Below are positions 51,881 to 60,629 of a stretch of DNA of 64,000 nt, in pieces; the first letter of the stretch is position 1; each line of letters begins with the position of its first letter. The stretch lies in assembly GCF_900478135.1 (NCBI RefSeq), contig NZ_LS483470.1:1043501-1107500 (forward strand). Direction: 5' to 3'. Source of the DNA: Leminorella richardii. Its GTDB lineage: Bacteria; Pseudomonadota; Gammaproteobacteria; Enterobacterales; Enterobacteriaceae. The notes under the pieces are model-generated. The model searched no databases. It saw nothing but the letters and a program-made list of their open reading frames with translations, and was not told the DNA's origin. Made by a program: the position numbers and the translations under genes.

Positions 51881-53338
51881 ATGGCGAAAATAACCCAAGA
51901 GACAGTAGCGCAGATAGCGAAAGCCATCGGCGGGCTCGACAACGTGGTAAAAAGCGGCAACTGCATGACGCGGCTAAGGCTGACGCTAAAAGATAGCGGT
52001 CGTGCGGACACCGCGCAGATAAAGGCCATTCCCGGCGTGCTGGGCGTTATCGAAACTGATGAGCAGCTTCAAATTGTTCTTGGCCCGGGAAAGGCTCAGT
52101 CAGCAGCCGATATGATGGCGGCACTGTTGGCACAGCCCTATAGACAAGACAGTTCTTCAGAAAAAGCGCCGGAGGTTACCCTTAAGGATATTGCTGCGGC
52201 CAACAAGCGCGAAGTGAAAGCGCGACAGGGTAGCGCTATCCATAATTTTCTCAGCAAGTTTGCCACCATCTTTACGCCGCTGATACCGGGCTTTATTGCC
52301 GCCGGCCTGCTGCTTGGCGTGGCGACGCTGATTGAGCAGTCCGTTGTTCAAGGCGGTGGGGTAGTGACGGGTAATTTGCTTTATGTCATTACCTTTATGA
52401 AGGTATTTAGCAAGGGGCTGTTTGCCTTTTTAAGCATTATGATCGGCTATAACGCCCAGCAGGCGTTTGGCGGTACTGGTGTTAACGGGGCGATTATCGC
52501 CGCGCTGTTTATTCTGGGCTATGACCCCAAGGCCGTGACGGGGATCTACTCAGGCATGGAAACTTTCTTCGGCCTGACGATTGTGCCCAAGGGGAATATT
52601 ATCGGCGTTCTGATTGCCACCCTGCTAGGCGCCTATGTAGAGCGAGCGGTCAGGCGCATTATTCCCGGCAATCTGGACATGATCCTCACCTCGGGCATTA
52701 CTCTACTGATTATGGGGACGGTGACCTTTGTTCTGATCATGCCTTTCAGCGGCCTGCTGTTTAACGGCATGTCGTGGCTCTTTTTACACTTGAACAGTAA
52801 CCCGATTGGCTGCGCGGTATTGGCTGGGCTGTTTCTTATTGCAGTGATGTTCGGCATTCATCAGGGATTTATTCCCGTCTATTTCGCCTTAATGGACGCT
52901 CAGGGTTTTAACTCGCTGTTTCCTATCTTATCTATGGCCGGCGCAGGCCAGGTCGGTGCCTCTCTGGCGCTGTACTTTAAGGCGGAAAAGAATTCGTTGC
53001 TGCGCACGCAGATCCGAGGGGCGATTATTCCCGGCATTTTGGGGGTTGGTGAGCCGCTTATCTACGGAGTTACGCTGCCAAGACTTAAACCATTTGTCAC
53101 CGCCTGTATCGGTGGCGCAATAGGCGGCTTTTTTATCGGTACAGTTGCCTACCTTGGTCTGCCGATGGGGCTTAACAGCGCGTTTGGCCCCTCAGGGATT
53201 GTGGCGCTGCCGCTGATGACGTCGAACCACGGCATCTTTGCCGGCATGGCGGTGTATGGCTGTGGGCTGCTGGTGTCATATTTCGCAGGGTTTATCATTA
53301 CCTGGTTCTTTGGCACCAAAGATGTCGATCTAACGTAG
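51881..53338 (+). CDS. murP: MurP, MurNAc-specific PTS EIIBC
   Basis: Imports and phosphorylates N-acetylmuramic acid. 485 residues: an N-terminal EIIB domain with phospho-Cys in VKSGNCMTRLRLTLKD and an EIIC domain with about ten helices (IPGFIAAGLLLGVATL, FGIHQGFIPVYFAL, LGVGEPLIYGVTLPR). It has no EIIA of its own and depends on crr-encoded EIIA-Glc, present at 4680. ATG 51881 follows AGGAGAC. Confidence 0.95.
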   Translation: MAKITQETVAQIAKAIGGLDNVVKSGNCMTRLRLTLKDSGRADTAQIKAIPGVLGVIETDEQLQIVLGPGKAQSAADMMAALLAQPYRQDSSSEKAPEVTLKDIAAANKREVKARQGSAIHNFLSKFATIFTPLIPGFIAAGLLLGVATLIEQSVVQGGGVVTGNLLYVITFMKVFSKGLFAFLSIMIGYNAQQAFGGTGVNGAIIAALFILGYDPKAVTGIYSGMETFFGLTIVPKGNIIGVLIATLLGAYVERAVRRIIPGNLDMILTSGITLLIMGTVTFVLIMPFSGLLFNGMSWLFLHLNSNPIGCAVLAGLFLIAVMFGIHQGFIPVYFALMDAQGFNSLFPILSMAGAGQVGASLALYFKAEKNSLLRTQIRGAIIPGILGVGEPLIYGVTLPRLKPFVTACIGGAIGGFFIGTVAYLGLPMGLNSAFGPSGIVALPLMTSNHGIFAGMAVYGCGLLVSYFAGFIITWFFGTKDVDLT

Positions 53339-53359
53339 TTACTTAGTGATGAATGAAGG

Positions 53360-53387
53360 AATGCGCTCCAAAAGGAGCGCATTTTTT
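53360..53387 (+). terminator. murQP terminator
   Basis: AATGCGCTCC (53360-53369), loop AAAA, GGAGCGCATT (53374-53383), then six T's. It also separates the convergent M20 peptidase. Confidence 0.92.
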
Positions 53388-53391
53388 CTTT

Positions 53392-54513
53392 TTAAAGCCG
53401 TACGATAAGCTCAGCCAGCAGAGCGGAGCGTTTAACCAGATCGTCGAGGACAATATGCTCATGCTCAGCGTGCGGGCCTGCGCCGGTTGACCCCAAGCCG
53501 TCAAGGGTTGGAATACCTAGCGCTGCCGTGAAGTTACCGTCACTGCCGCCTCCGACAGAAGCTTCTCCGATTTCAAAGCCTAGCGCGCTGGCGGCCTCTT
53601 TAGCCTTGTCCATCAGTTTGCCAGAAGCTTCACTACGCTCCATCGGTGGGCGTACCATGCCGCCGCTGACGGTGAGTTGAATTCCCGCCATAACGGCGAC
53701 TGAGTCGTAGATTGCCTTGTGGATCCGTTCTGCTTCATCCAGTCGGGTAACGCGTACGTCAATACTGAGGTTTGCTTCTTCAGCTACCACGTTAATCTTA
53801 CTGCCGCCGCAGGCTACGCCAACGTTAACGGTTGTTCCGTTTTCCGGCGCGTTTAGGGAGTGGAGATACTGGATTTGGTAGGACATTTCCTGAATGGCGC
53901 TGATGCCGTCTTCTGGGTTGTTGCCCGCGTGGGCAGCGCGCCCTTTGATGTGCACGTAGAAACGCCCGGTGCCTTTACGACCGGTTTTTAGTGCGCCGCT
54001 GGCTGTAGCGGGTTCGGGAACTAGAACGGTCTGGTAGCCGGGGGCAATTTGCTCAATCAGCGGGCGGGAGCTCGGGCTGCCAAGCTCTTCGTCGGCATTG
54101 CAAAAAAAGCGGATTTGGCGATCGCCAAGCAGGTTGAGCTCTTTTAGTGCCCGAACAGCCCAAATCGCCTGTGTCAGACCCCCTTTCATATCCAGAACGC
54201 CGGGGCCGTAGAGTTTACCGTCTTCCTTTCTTAGCGTTAGGCGGCCGATGTCCCAAACGGTGTCAAAGTGCCCGATAATCAGTGTCTTTTTAGTACCTCT
54301 ACCGATTTCAACCGTCAGGTGATTACCATATTCCGTTTGAGGAAAAACCTCAGCCTTTACGCCAAGATAGTCAGCAAACAGCGACTGAACCAGATCGCCG
54401 CAGGCGTCTACCGCCTGCTTGTCGTGAGAGGGTGATTCAGCACGAGCCAAACGCTCAAGATCGGCCAGAATGTCGTGCTGATGCTGGGTCAGGTAGGCAA
54501 GAATTGTGGACAT
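53392..54513 (-). CDS. M20-family peptidase, carboxypeptidase G2-like
   Basis: Zinc amidohydrolase of 373 residues. Metal ligands are in GHFDTVW (His, Asp), GPGVLDMKGG (bridging Asp), DEELGSP (catalytic and metal Glu), and GPHAEHEH near the C-terminus. The dimerisation domain carries GRAAHAGNNPEDGISAI. The closest named relative is glutamate carboxypeptidase (folate-hydrolysing carboxypeptidase G2), but no signal peptide is seen, so it is probably cytoplasmic. Divergent from the amidohydrolase at 54694 with a 180-bp shared promoter region, suggesting they act on one substrate. Substrate unknown. Confidence 0.85.
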   Translation of the reverse strand: MSTILAYLTQHQHDILADLERLARAESPSHDKQAVDACGDLVQSLFADYLGVKAEVFPQTEYGNHLTVEIGRGTKKTLIIGHFDTVWDIGRLTLRKEDGKLYGPGVLDMKGGLTQAIWAVRALKELNLLGDRQIRFFCNADEELGSPSSRPLIEQIAPGYQTVLVPEPATASGALKTGRKGTGRFYVHIKGRAAHAGNNPEDGISAIQEMSYQIQYLHSLNAPENGTTVNVGVACGGSKINVVAEEANLSIDVRVTRLDEAERIHKAIYDSVAVMAGIQLTVSGGMVRPPMERSEASGKLMDKAKEAASALGFEIGEASVGGGSDGNFTAALGIPTLDGLGSTGAGPHAEHEHIVLDDLVKRSALLAELIVRL

Positions 54514-54693
54514 GGTTTCACCTTTGATTTTTTAGGATGTGCTTCAAGCATATTCCTCTAAAGGGTGAAAACAAAGTCAAAAACTACACATCTGTCGGGG
54601 AGAACGATGTCGGTTTTGCATGGCGACTTCGTTCTTTGCATTGTGAGTTTATCGGGCGATTGCTAGCTTGTACTGAATGAATAACAAACAAAA

Positions 54694-56121
54694 ATGAGAA
54701 AACCTATGTACCAATATGACAAGGTAGTAAAAGGCGTTTGGGTAAAAGATCCGATTAACGGTGTGGATTGTCGGGCGGATATTGCCATTGTTGATGGAAA
54801 AATTGCCGCCATTGAAGCGGATATTCCCATGAGCCAGGGAAGAACGCTGATTGACCTTGGCGGCTATACCGCGATTCCCGGCATTATCGATCCCCATACG
54901 CACGTCAGTGCATTCTGGGGTAGCGACAACGGCCAGACAATGCTGGCCAAGGCGGGGGTATGTACAACGTTGGACATGGCAGGGCCGATGGAAGATATTC
55001 TTCAGTCGATCCCTCAGCACGGTGCAGGGCTTAACGTGGCGATTTTGCAGTATGCGAGTCCACCCTATACCTTTAACAGCGCTTCGCCGTCATCGGCAGA
55101 AATCAGTGGACTGGTAGAAAAAAGCCTGCGCGACGGTGCCTACGGTGTGAAGCTGCTGGGCAGGCACTATCCGCTAACGCCGGATGCTTCAGCACAGCTT
55201 ATTGCTGAAATCGCCCGTCAGGGAGGGTACGTAGCCTGGCATGCGGGAACCACAGAGCACGGCTCCAATATTGAGGGCATGCGTGAAGCTATCGCTATGG
55301 CTGACGGTCATTTTCTTCACCTAGCGCATATCAACAGCTACTGTCGTGGAGCGATCAATCCTGAGCTGGAAGAGGCTCAGGAGGCGATTTCTCTGCTGAT
55401 TAAGAACCCCAATATTTACAGTGAGTCCTATATTTCTCCCCTTAACGGGACCAGCCTAGCCTGTAAGGACGGCGCGCCGATCAGCAAAGTCACCTGTAAT
55501 AGCCTGATTAAGCTCGGCTTCGAGGCGACGGAAGCAGGAATGGAAAAGGCGTTTCGGGCAGGGAAAGTCGGATGCGTGGTGAACGGCGGCAGTGAGAGTG
55601 TACGCGTGACTGGCGAAGAAGGCATTCGGCTGTGGCGGGAGCACGAAACCGAATTGGGGGGAATGTTCCCGGTCAATCCTCCCATGCCTAGGATCATGCT
55701 GGCTGAAGCCAAACGACCGAGCGGTGATTTCGTTGTGGACTGCCTGTCCACCGATGGCGGCTGCCTGCCGCGCAACGTACTGATCGAGAAGGGACTTGGT
55801 CTGGTCTTCCTTGATGTGCTCAGCCTAGATGAGTTCATTATTAAAACCTCTTGGAACCCTTCTCGTATGCTGCGTTTGACCCAAAAAGGTAGTTTAGGCA
55901 TCGGGATGGATGCGGATATCACTGTGCTGGATGTTGAACGAAGGCTACCGGTTGCGACCATCGTTGGCGGTGAGGTGGCGATGTTTAAAGGGTTGGTCTG
56001 TGGACGCGGTTCGACCATCATCTGTACTGAGAACGGAGAGGCGAGCCTACAGGCAAGAGGGATAAAAACCTGTGTCGCCGATCCGTCTCAAAGGCCGCTG
56101 GCAATGAGTGCAACTCGCTGA
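54694..56121 (+). CDS. Amidohydrolase-superfamily enzyme (dihydroorotase/hydantoinase-like)
   Basis: 475 residues with a complete set of binuclear-metal ligands: HTH in GIIDPHTHVSAFWG, a possible carboxylated Lys in GAYGVKLLGRHYP, His in YVAWHAGTTEHGS, His in FLHLAHINSYCRG, and Asp in CLSTDGGCLP. The C-terminal strand domain (LGIGMDADITVLDVE) closes the fold. Such enzymes hydrolyse cyclic amides or N-acyl amino acids; I cannot name the substrate. It is divergent from the M20 peptidase and placed between murP and rpsP. A second start at ATG 54706 is possible; neither has a strong Shine-Dalgarno. Confidence 0.8.
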   Translation: MRKPMYQYDKVVKGVWVKDPINGVDCRADIAIVDGKIAAIEADIPMSQGRTLIDLGGYTAIPGIIDPHTHVSAFWGSDNGQTMLAKAGVCTTLDMAGPMEDILQSIPQHGAGLNVAILQYASPPYTFNSASPSSAEISGLVEKSLRDGAYGVKLLGRHYPLTPDASAQLIAEIARQGGYVAWHAGTTEHGSNIEGMREAIAMADGHFLHLAHINSYCRGAINPELEEAQEAISLLIKNPNIYSESYISPLNGTSLACKDGAPISKVTCNSLIKLGFEATEAGMEKAFRAGKVGCVVNGGSESVRVTGEEGIRLWREHETELGGMFPVNPPMPRIMLAEAKRPSGDFVVDCLSTDGGCLPRNVLIEKGLGLVFLDVLSLDEFIIKTSWNPSRMLRLTQKGSLGIGMDADITVLDVERRLPVATIVGGEVAMFKGLVCGRGSTIICTENGEASLQARGIKTCVADPSQRPLAMSATR

Positions 56122-56212
56122 CCTAGAGAGGCCCTTTGTGCGGCAGTTGACAGTAATACTCGGTTTTTCATGCTCGGTTTGCGATTAAAGCACCAATAGC
56201 GGGCGCTTTAAG

Positions 56213-56240
56213 TTGCTTTTTGCGCCAAAACGAGTAAAAT
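56213..56240 (+). promoter_or_regulatory. Promoter of the rpsP operon
   Basis: TTGCTT (56213-56218), 16-bp spacer, TAAAAT (56235-56240). A second candidate starts with TTGACA at 56147-56152 but has only CATGCT as -10. Confidence 0.6.
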
Positions 56241-56262
56241 TTTTGGGCTTTTTATATAACAC

Positions 56263-56288
56263 CAGACCCCGTTCCTCGATGGGGTCTG
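56263..56288 (+). promoter_or_regulatory. rpsP leader hairpin
   Basis: CAGACCCC (56263-56270) pairs with GGGGTCTG (56281-56288), 10-nt loop, ending 30 bp before rpsP. It may be an attenuator or translational control structure of the ribosomal operon. Confidence 0.6.
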
Positions 56289-56317
56289 TGTGTTTTATTA
56301 ACTCAAAAGAGGATGTT

Positions 56318-56566
56318 ATGGTAACAATTCGTTTAGCTCGTGGCGGCGCTAAAAAGCGTCCGTTTTATCAAGTTGTCGTGACCGACAGCCGCAATGCGCG
56401 CGATGGTCGCTTCATTGAACGCGTAGGCTTCTTCAACCCGATCGCTACCGGTCAGGCTGAGCGTCTGCGTTTAGATCTGGATCGCGTCAATCACTGGATC
56501 GGTCTGGGTGCAACGGTTTCTGACCGTGTTGCACAGCTGATTAAAGAAGCTGGTAAAGCAGCTTAA
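56318..56566 (+). CDS. rpsP: 30S ribosomal protein bS16
   Basis: 82 residues, the E. coli length, starting MVTIRLARGGAKKRPFYQVV with DSRNARDGRFIERVGFFNP. I chose ATG 56318 with GAGG upstream; the longer open frame only reads through the leader hairpin. First gene of rpsP-rimM-trmD-rplS. Confidence 0.98.
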   Translation: MVTIRLARGGAKKRPFYQVVVTDSRNARDGRFIERVGFFNPIATGQAERLRLDLDRVNHWIGLGATVSDRVAQLIKEAGKAA

Positions 56567-56587
56567 CTTGTCTGGGTGTCATTCATT

Positions 56588-57118
56588 ATGAGCGCGCTAT
56601 TAAATCCCGTAGTCCTTGGTAAGCTAGGGTCTGCATATGGAATTCGAGGCTGGCTCAGAGTGTTTTCATCCACCGAGCAGTCTGAAAGCATTTTTGACTA
56701 CGGGCCGTGGTATATCAAGCGGGCCGGTGAGTGGCGAATCGTCGAGCTGGAAAGCTGGAAACGCCACAATCAGGATTTGATCGTGAAGCTGAAAGGCGTT
56801 GACGATCGCGATGCTGCCCACGTGTTGGCTAACTGCGAGATTGCCGTTAACACTGAGCAGTTGCCTACCCTTGAAGAGGGCGATTACTACTGGAAAGACC
56901 TCATGGGCTGTAAAGTAGTAACCACTTCAGGATATGAACTGGGAAAAGTCACTGACATGATGGAAACCGGTTCTAACGACGTTTTAGTCGTTCGGGCAAA
57001 CCTGAAAGATGCTTTTGGCGCCAAGGAGCGCTTAATTCCGTTCCTTGATGGGCAAGTGATTAAGAAAGTCGATCTCGCTGCTCAATCGATTGAAGTCGAT
57101 TGGGATCCCGGTTTTTAA
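56588..57118 (+). CDS. rimM: Ribosome maturation factor RimM
   Basis: About 176 residues; helps 30S assembly by binding uS19. N-terminal LGKLGSAYGIRGWLRVFSS and the PRC-barrel domain (EEGDYYWKDLMGCKVV, METGSNDVLVVRAN). Ends in DWDPGF as in relatives. ATG 56588 preferred over an upstream GTG. Confidence 0.97.
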   Translation: MSALLNPVVLGKLGSAYGIRGWLRVFSSTEQSESIFDYGPWYIKRAGEWRIVELESWKRHNQDLIVKLKGVDDRDAAHVLANCEIAVNTEQLPTLEEGDYYWKDLMGCKVVTTSGYELGKVTDMMETGSNDVLVVRANLKDAFGAKERLIPFLDGQVIKKVDLAAQSIEVDWDPGF

Positions 57119-57172
57119 TTCCGTGCCTCGCGCATTAGGTGCAGGGCGGTTGTTACAGATGGAACGTTAAGC

Positions 57173-57922
57173 ATGTGGATTGGGGTTATTAGCCTGTTCC
57201 CGGAAATGTTCCGTGCGGTAACCGACTATGGAGTAACCGGCCGAGCAGTAAAGAATGGCCTGCTGAGTGTCAACGTCTGGAGTCCTCGCGACTTCACGCA
57301 CGACAGGCATCGCACCGTTGACGACCGGCCTTACGGCGGTGGTCCCGGCATGTTGATGATGGTTCAGCCCTTACGGGACGCCATACACGAAGCGAAAGCG
57401 GCAGCGGGTGAAGGGGTGAAGGTGATCTATCTTTCACCACAGGGGCGCAAACTTGACCAGACTGGCGTTTGCGAGCTGGCGATGAATGAGAAGATGATTC
57501 TGATTTGTGGCCGGTATGAGGGAATAGACGAGCGCGTGATTCAAACCGAAGTCGATGAGGAGTGGTCCATTGGTGATTACGTTCTCAGCGGCGGAGAGCT
57601 TCCCGCGATGACGTTGATTGATTCAGTCTCCCGCTTTATTCCGGGGGTGCTGGGGCATCAGCAGTCAGCCGAAGAGGACTCGTTTGCCGACGGTCTTTTA
57701 GACTGTCCGCACTATACCCGACCTGAGGTGTTAGACGGCATGGAAGTACCGGAAGTGCTGCTTTCGGGCAACCATGAACACATTCGCCGCTGGCGCCTGA
57801 AGCAGTCGCTGGGTCGAACCTGGCTTAGAAGACCTGAGCTTCTGGAAAGCCTAGCTCTGACTGATGAGCAAGCAGCGCTGTTAACCGCATTCCAAAAAGA
57901 ATGGGAAGAACAGCAAGACTAA
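57173..57922 (+). CDS. trmD: tRNA (guanine-37-N1) methyltransferase
   Basis: SPOUT methyltransferase of 249 residues modifying G37 in several tRNAs with S-adenosylmethionine. IGVISLFPEMFRAVTDYGVTGR, RPYGGGPGMLMMVQPL, the trefoil-knot cofactor loop ICGRYEGIDERV and SIGDYVLSGGELPAM are all present. Confidence 0.98.
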   Translation: MWIGVISLFPEMFRAVTDYGVTGRAVKNGLLSVNVWSPRDFTHDRHRTVDDRPYGGGPGMLMMVQPLRDAIHEAKAAAGEGVKVIYLSPQGRKLDQTGVCELAMNEKMILICGRYEGIDERVIQTEVDEEWSIGDYVLSGGELPAMTLIDSVSRFIPGVLGHQQSAEEDSFADGLLDCPHYTRPEVLDGMEVPEVLLSGNHEHIRRWRLKQSLGRTWLRRPELLESLALTDEQAALLTAFQKEWEEQQD

Positions 57923-57975
57923 CGGGTAACGTTGTGTTCCCGACGTTTCAGTTTACCTAGGGTAAGAGAGATATT

Positions 57976-58335
57976 ATGAGCAACATTATTAAGCAACTTG
58001 AAGACGAACAAATGAAGAAGGACGTACCTGCATTCCGTCCGGGTGATTCCGTGGAAGTTAAGGTATGGGTCGTTGAAGGCAGTAAGAAACGTCTGCAGGC
58101 ATTCGAGGGCGTGGTTATCGCTATCCGTAACCGCGGTCTGCACTCTGCATTCACTGTTCGCAAGATTTCTAACGGCGAAGGCGTAGAACGCGTGTTCCAA
58201 ACTCACTCTCCAGTGGTTGACAGCATTACCGTTAAGCGTCGTGGTGCCGTTCGTCAGGCTAAACTGTACTACCTGCGTGAGCGTGCCGGTAAGTCTGCTC
58301 GTATCAAAGAGCGTCTTGCTAAAGCTAGCGCTTAA
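57976..58335 (+). CDS. rplS: 50S ribosomal protein bL19
   Basis: 119 residues, four more than E. coli because of the C-terminal AKASA. FRPGDSVEVKVWVVEGSKKR, FEGVVIAIRNRG and RAKLYYLRER-type end. Last gene of the operon. Confidence 0.98.
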   Translation: MSNIIKQLEDEQMKKDVPAFRPGDSVEVKVWVVEGSKKRLQAFEGVVIAIRNRGLHSAFTVRKISNGEGVERVFQTHSPVVDSITVKRRGAVRQAKLYYLRERAGKSARIKERLAKASA

Positions 58336-58359
58336 GCGACATCCAAAAGCAATATGCAA

Positions 58360-58387
58360 AGGGCTTAGCAGTGCTAAGCCCTTTTTC
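58360..58387 (+). terminator. rplS operon terminator
   Basis: AGGGCTTAG (58360-58368), loop CAGTG, CTAAGCCCT (58374-58382), then T's. Confidence 0.92.
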
Positions 58388-58430
58388 TTTTCTATCTTTC
58401 AACTCTATTTTTTAATTTCACTGAAGGTGA

Positions 58431-59609
58431 TTACACCCAACCTTTGGCGCGGAATTCGTTAAGCACGCTGACAAAGGTGGTCATTTCTTCGGGAGTACCC
58501 AGCGTTAGGCGATTCCAGCCCGTTGCCGGAGGAAATTCGCGGCCAACGAAAACGTGGTATTCCTTCATGCGATTCTGATAGGTTTTAACGTCCCCGGGTA
58601 CTTTATGGAAAATGAAGTTTGCCTGTGAGGGCAGATATTCCAGTCCCAGCTTGTCTAGCGCTGCAGTAACGATTTTTCGCGCTGTATCTACAGAGGTTTT
58701 GCTAATCGTCAGGAAGGTTTTGTCTTCCAGCGATGCGAGAGCCGCCGCCGCGCCTGCTGCGTTAGTATTGTCGATAGACATAAAGGCTTCGATCTGGGCA
58801 ATGACCTCTGGATGGGCAACCGCATAGCCAATGCGCAGACCTGCCAGCGCATAGATTTTTGAGAACGTGCGGGTAACGATGACCTTTTTGTTCCCTTTCA
58901 GAACCAGTTCGATGCCGCTGCGGAAGCTGGGATCGGTCACGAATTCGGCATAGGCTTCATCCAGAATAAACAGCGTGCTTTCTGACGCATCGGCGATCCA
59001 CGGCTCTAACTGATCGGCGGGAGTAATCGTTGCGGTAGGATTATTCGGGTTACACAGATAGACAATAGATACACCGTCAAATGCATCAACCGCTTTCTTT
59101 AAGCCGACAACGTCGAATCCTAGCTTATCGTTCAGTGGAACTTTAACAACGCTGGCCCCTAAGGAAGATGCATAGAGTTCCGCATAGTTGAAGGTGGGAT
59201 CGGGGGCAACCAGCTGAACTTTTTTACCTGCTTTTTGCGCCTGATATATCCCCATCTGAACGGCAGCCTGAATAGATTCAGAGGAACCATTGCCTAAAGA
59301 TAAATTGGCTACCTGAAGTTTATGCACTTCGGCGATTTTCTCGACGAGTTTTTCTCTGGCGGCATCAGGGTAGCGGAAGGCCTGTGTTAGCGCTTCAACC
59401 GCAGCCTGATGAGCCTTTGGGGACATACCCAGTGAGTTTTCGTTAAAGTTCAGCAGCAGTGGACTTTCTTTAGTCGGTACTGGTAGTGCAGACGATGGGC
59501 TTGCTGGTTTTGTACCCTGGCTGGCTCTTGCGGTACCGGTGACGAGCTGGCCAAGAGTCAGGCCGCCCAGCAAAAGGCCGGATGATTTAAGAAGTGTTCG
59601 CCTGTCCAT
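58431..59609 (-). CDS. Tat-exported HisC-like aminotransferase
   Basis: PLP-dependent class I/II aminotransferase of about 392 residues. Starting at ATG 59609, the N-terminus MDRRTLLKSSGLLLGGLTLG with a following TARAS is a twin-arginine signal with hydrophobic core and AxA-like cleavage site, unusual for this fold. The catalytic domain resembles histidinol-phosphate aminotransferase: NENSLGMSPKA, YLCNPNNPTATI, DEAYAEFV, PLP lysine in TRTFSKIYALAGLRIGYA, and C-terminal GWNRLTLGTPEEM. An upstream in-frame start exists, but GGGGTAA precedes 59609. A periplasmic role is inferred; substrate unknown. Not found at this place in E. coli. Confidence 0.85.
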   Translation of the reverse strand: MDRRTLLKSSGLLLGGLTLGQLVTGTARASQGTKPASPSSALPVPTKESPLLLNFNENSLGMSPKAHQAAVEALTQAFRYPDAAREKLVEKIAEVHKLQVANLSLGNGSSESIQAAVQMGIYQAQKAGKKVQLVAPDPTFNYAELYASSLGASVVKVPLNDKLGFDVVGLKKAVDAFDGVSIVYLCNPNNPTATITPADQLEPWIADASESTLFILDEAYAEFVTDPSFRSGIELVLKGNKKVIVTRTFSKIYALAGLRIGYAVAHPEVIAQIEAFMSIDNTNAAGAAAALASLEDKTFLTISKTSVDTARKIVTAALDKLGLEYLPSQANFIFHKVPGDVKTYQNRMKEYHVFVGREFPPATGWNRLTLGTPEEMTTFVSVLNEFRAKGWV

Positions 59610-59717
59610 ATTGTTTTTACCCCATAGTGAATTATTATTCATAAAAATCGATATCTGAACTAAATTAGCGGGTTTTATAAATGATGTAAATAAGGGATCG
59701 GACAGGAAAGTAGAAAC

Positions 59718-59746
59718 AACACGGCCGCGATATACGCGGCCGTGTT
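59718..59746 (-). terminator. bamD terminator
   Basis: AACACGGCCGCG (59718-59729) and CGCGGCCGTGTT (59735-59746), 12-bp stem, loop ATATA, with a short T tract on the minus strand. Confidence 0.7.
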
Positions 59747-59764
59747 TAAAGATAAAACGAAAGG

Positions 59765-60496
59765 TTACGACTTAACGTCGTTGGCTTCAATAATGCGTTT
59801 GACCTTATCAGCCTGAGGTGCCAGATTTAATTTCTGATAGGCATTTTCCATCAGCGGCAGCGCGTTACGCGTCGCTTCAGAGTCCGGATAGTCGCGCATC
59901 ATTTGCTCTACGCGGTTAATGACAGCGACATAGGCGCCGCGCTTAGTATAATATTGCGCGACGGAAAGCTCGTAGTTAGCCAGACGGTTGTGCAAATACA
60001 CCAGACGCTTCTGCGCATCGTTGGCGTAAGCGCTCTGTGGAAAACGGCGAACCAGCTGTGTGAAGTCGCTGAATGCGGCACGGGCGTGCTGCGGATCGCG
60101 ATCGGAGCGGTCAATTCCGAAGAAGTTCTGTATCATGTTGCCGTCAAACGCCATATCCGTCAGGCCGCGCATGTACATGACATAGTCAACGTTAGGGTGC
60201 GTCGGGTTTAAGCGAGCGAAGCGATCGATAGTGGCCTGTGCCAGCGGCAGCTCGTCAGCCTTGTAGTAGGCGTAGATGAGGTCAAGTTGAACCTGTTGAG
60301 AATAGGGGCCAAACGGGTAGCGGCTGTCTAGCGCTTCCAGTTCAGTGATAGCGCCACGAAAGTTACCGCTTTGCAGCTTTTCCTGGGCGGTTGCATACAT
60401 TTCCGCTGGCGGAGTATCGGGAACCTTGTCCGATGAGCAGCCGGCCAATGTCAGGCTTACTATGGCCGCAGCCACTAACTTTTTCATAGGCATCAT
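59765..60496 (-). CDS. bamD: BamD, outer-membrane protein assembly lipoprotein
   Basis: Essential lipoprotein of the BAM complex, 243 residues. Signal peptide with lipobox LTLAGCSS, then five TPR-like repeats (EMYATAQEKLQSGNFRGAI, YSQQVQLDLIYAYYKADELPLAQ, RFPQSAYANDAQKRLVYLHNRL). Divergent from rluD as in E. coli. MKKL at codon 4 could also be the start. Confidence 0.97.
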   Translation of the reverse strand: MMPMKKLVAAAIVSLTLAGCSSDKVPDTPPAEMYATAQEKLQSGNFRGAITELEALDSRYPFGPYSQQVQLDLIYAYYKADELPLAQATIDRFARLNPTHPNVDYVMYMRGLTDMAFDGNMIQNFFGIDRSDRDPQHARAAFSDFTQLVRRFPQSAYANDAQKRLVYLHNRLANYELSVAQYYTKRGAYVAVINRVEQMMRDYPDSEATRNALPLMENAYQKLNLAPQADKVKRIIEANDVKS

Positions 60497-60629
60497 GACG
60501 CTTTGATTATCCTCAGAGTGTTGTTTCAGAAGCTATCCTTTCAGCTTCTGAGAAGTAACAGATACAATAGCATAATATTTTAAACGGCATTGCCGCTAAA
60601 ACCCAACTGAAAACTTAAGAAGTCACTTT

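Noticed and set aside
55428..56021. 197-codon open frame antisense to the amidohydrolase
   Set aside because: Shadow of a strongly supported gene with full metal-ligand set; no domain features of its own.
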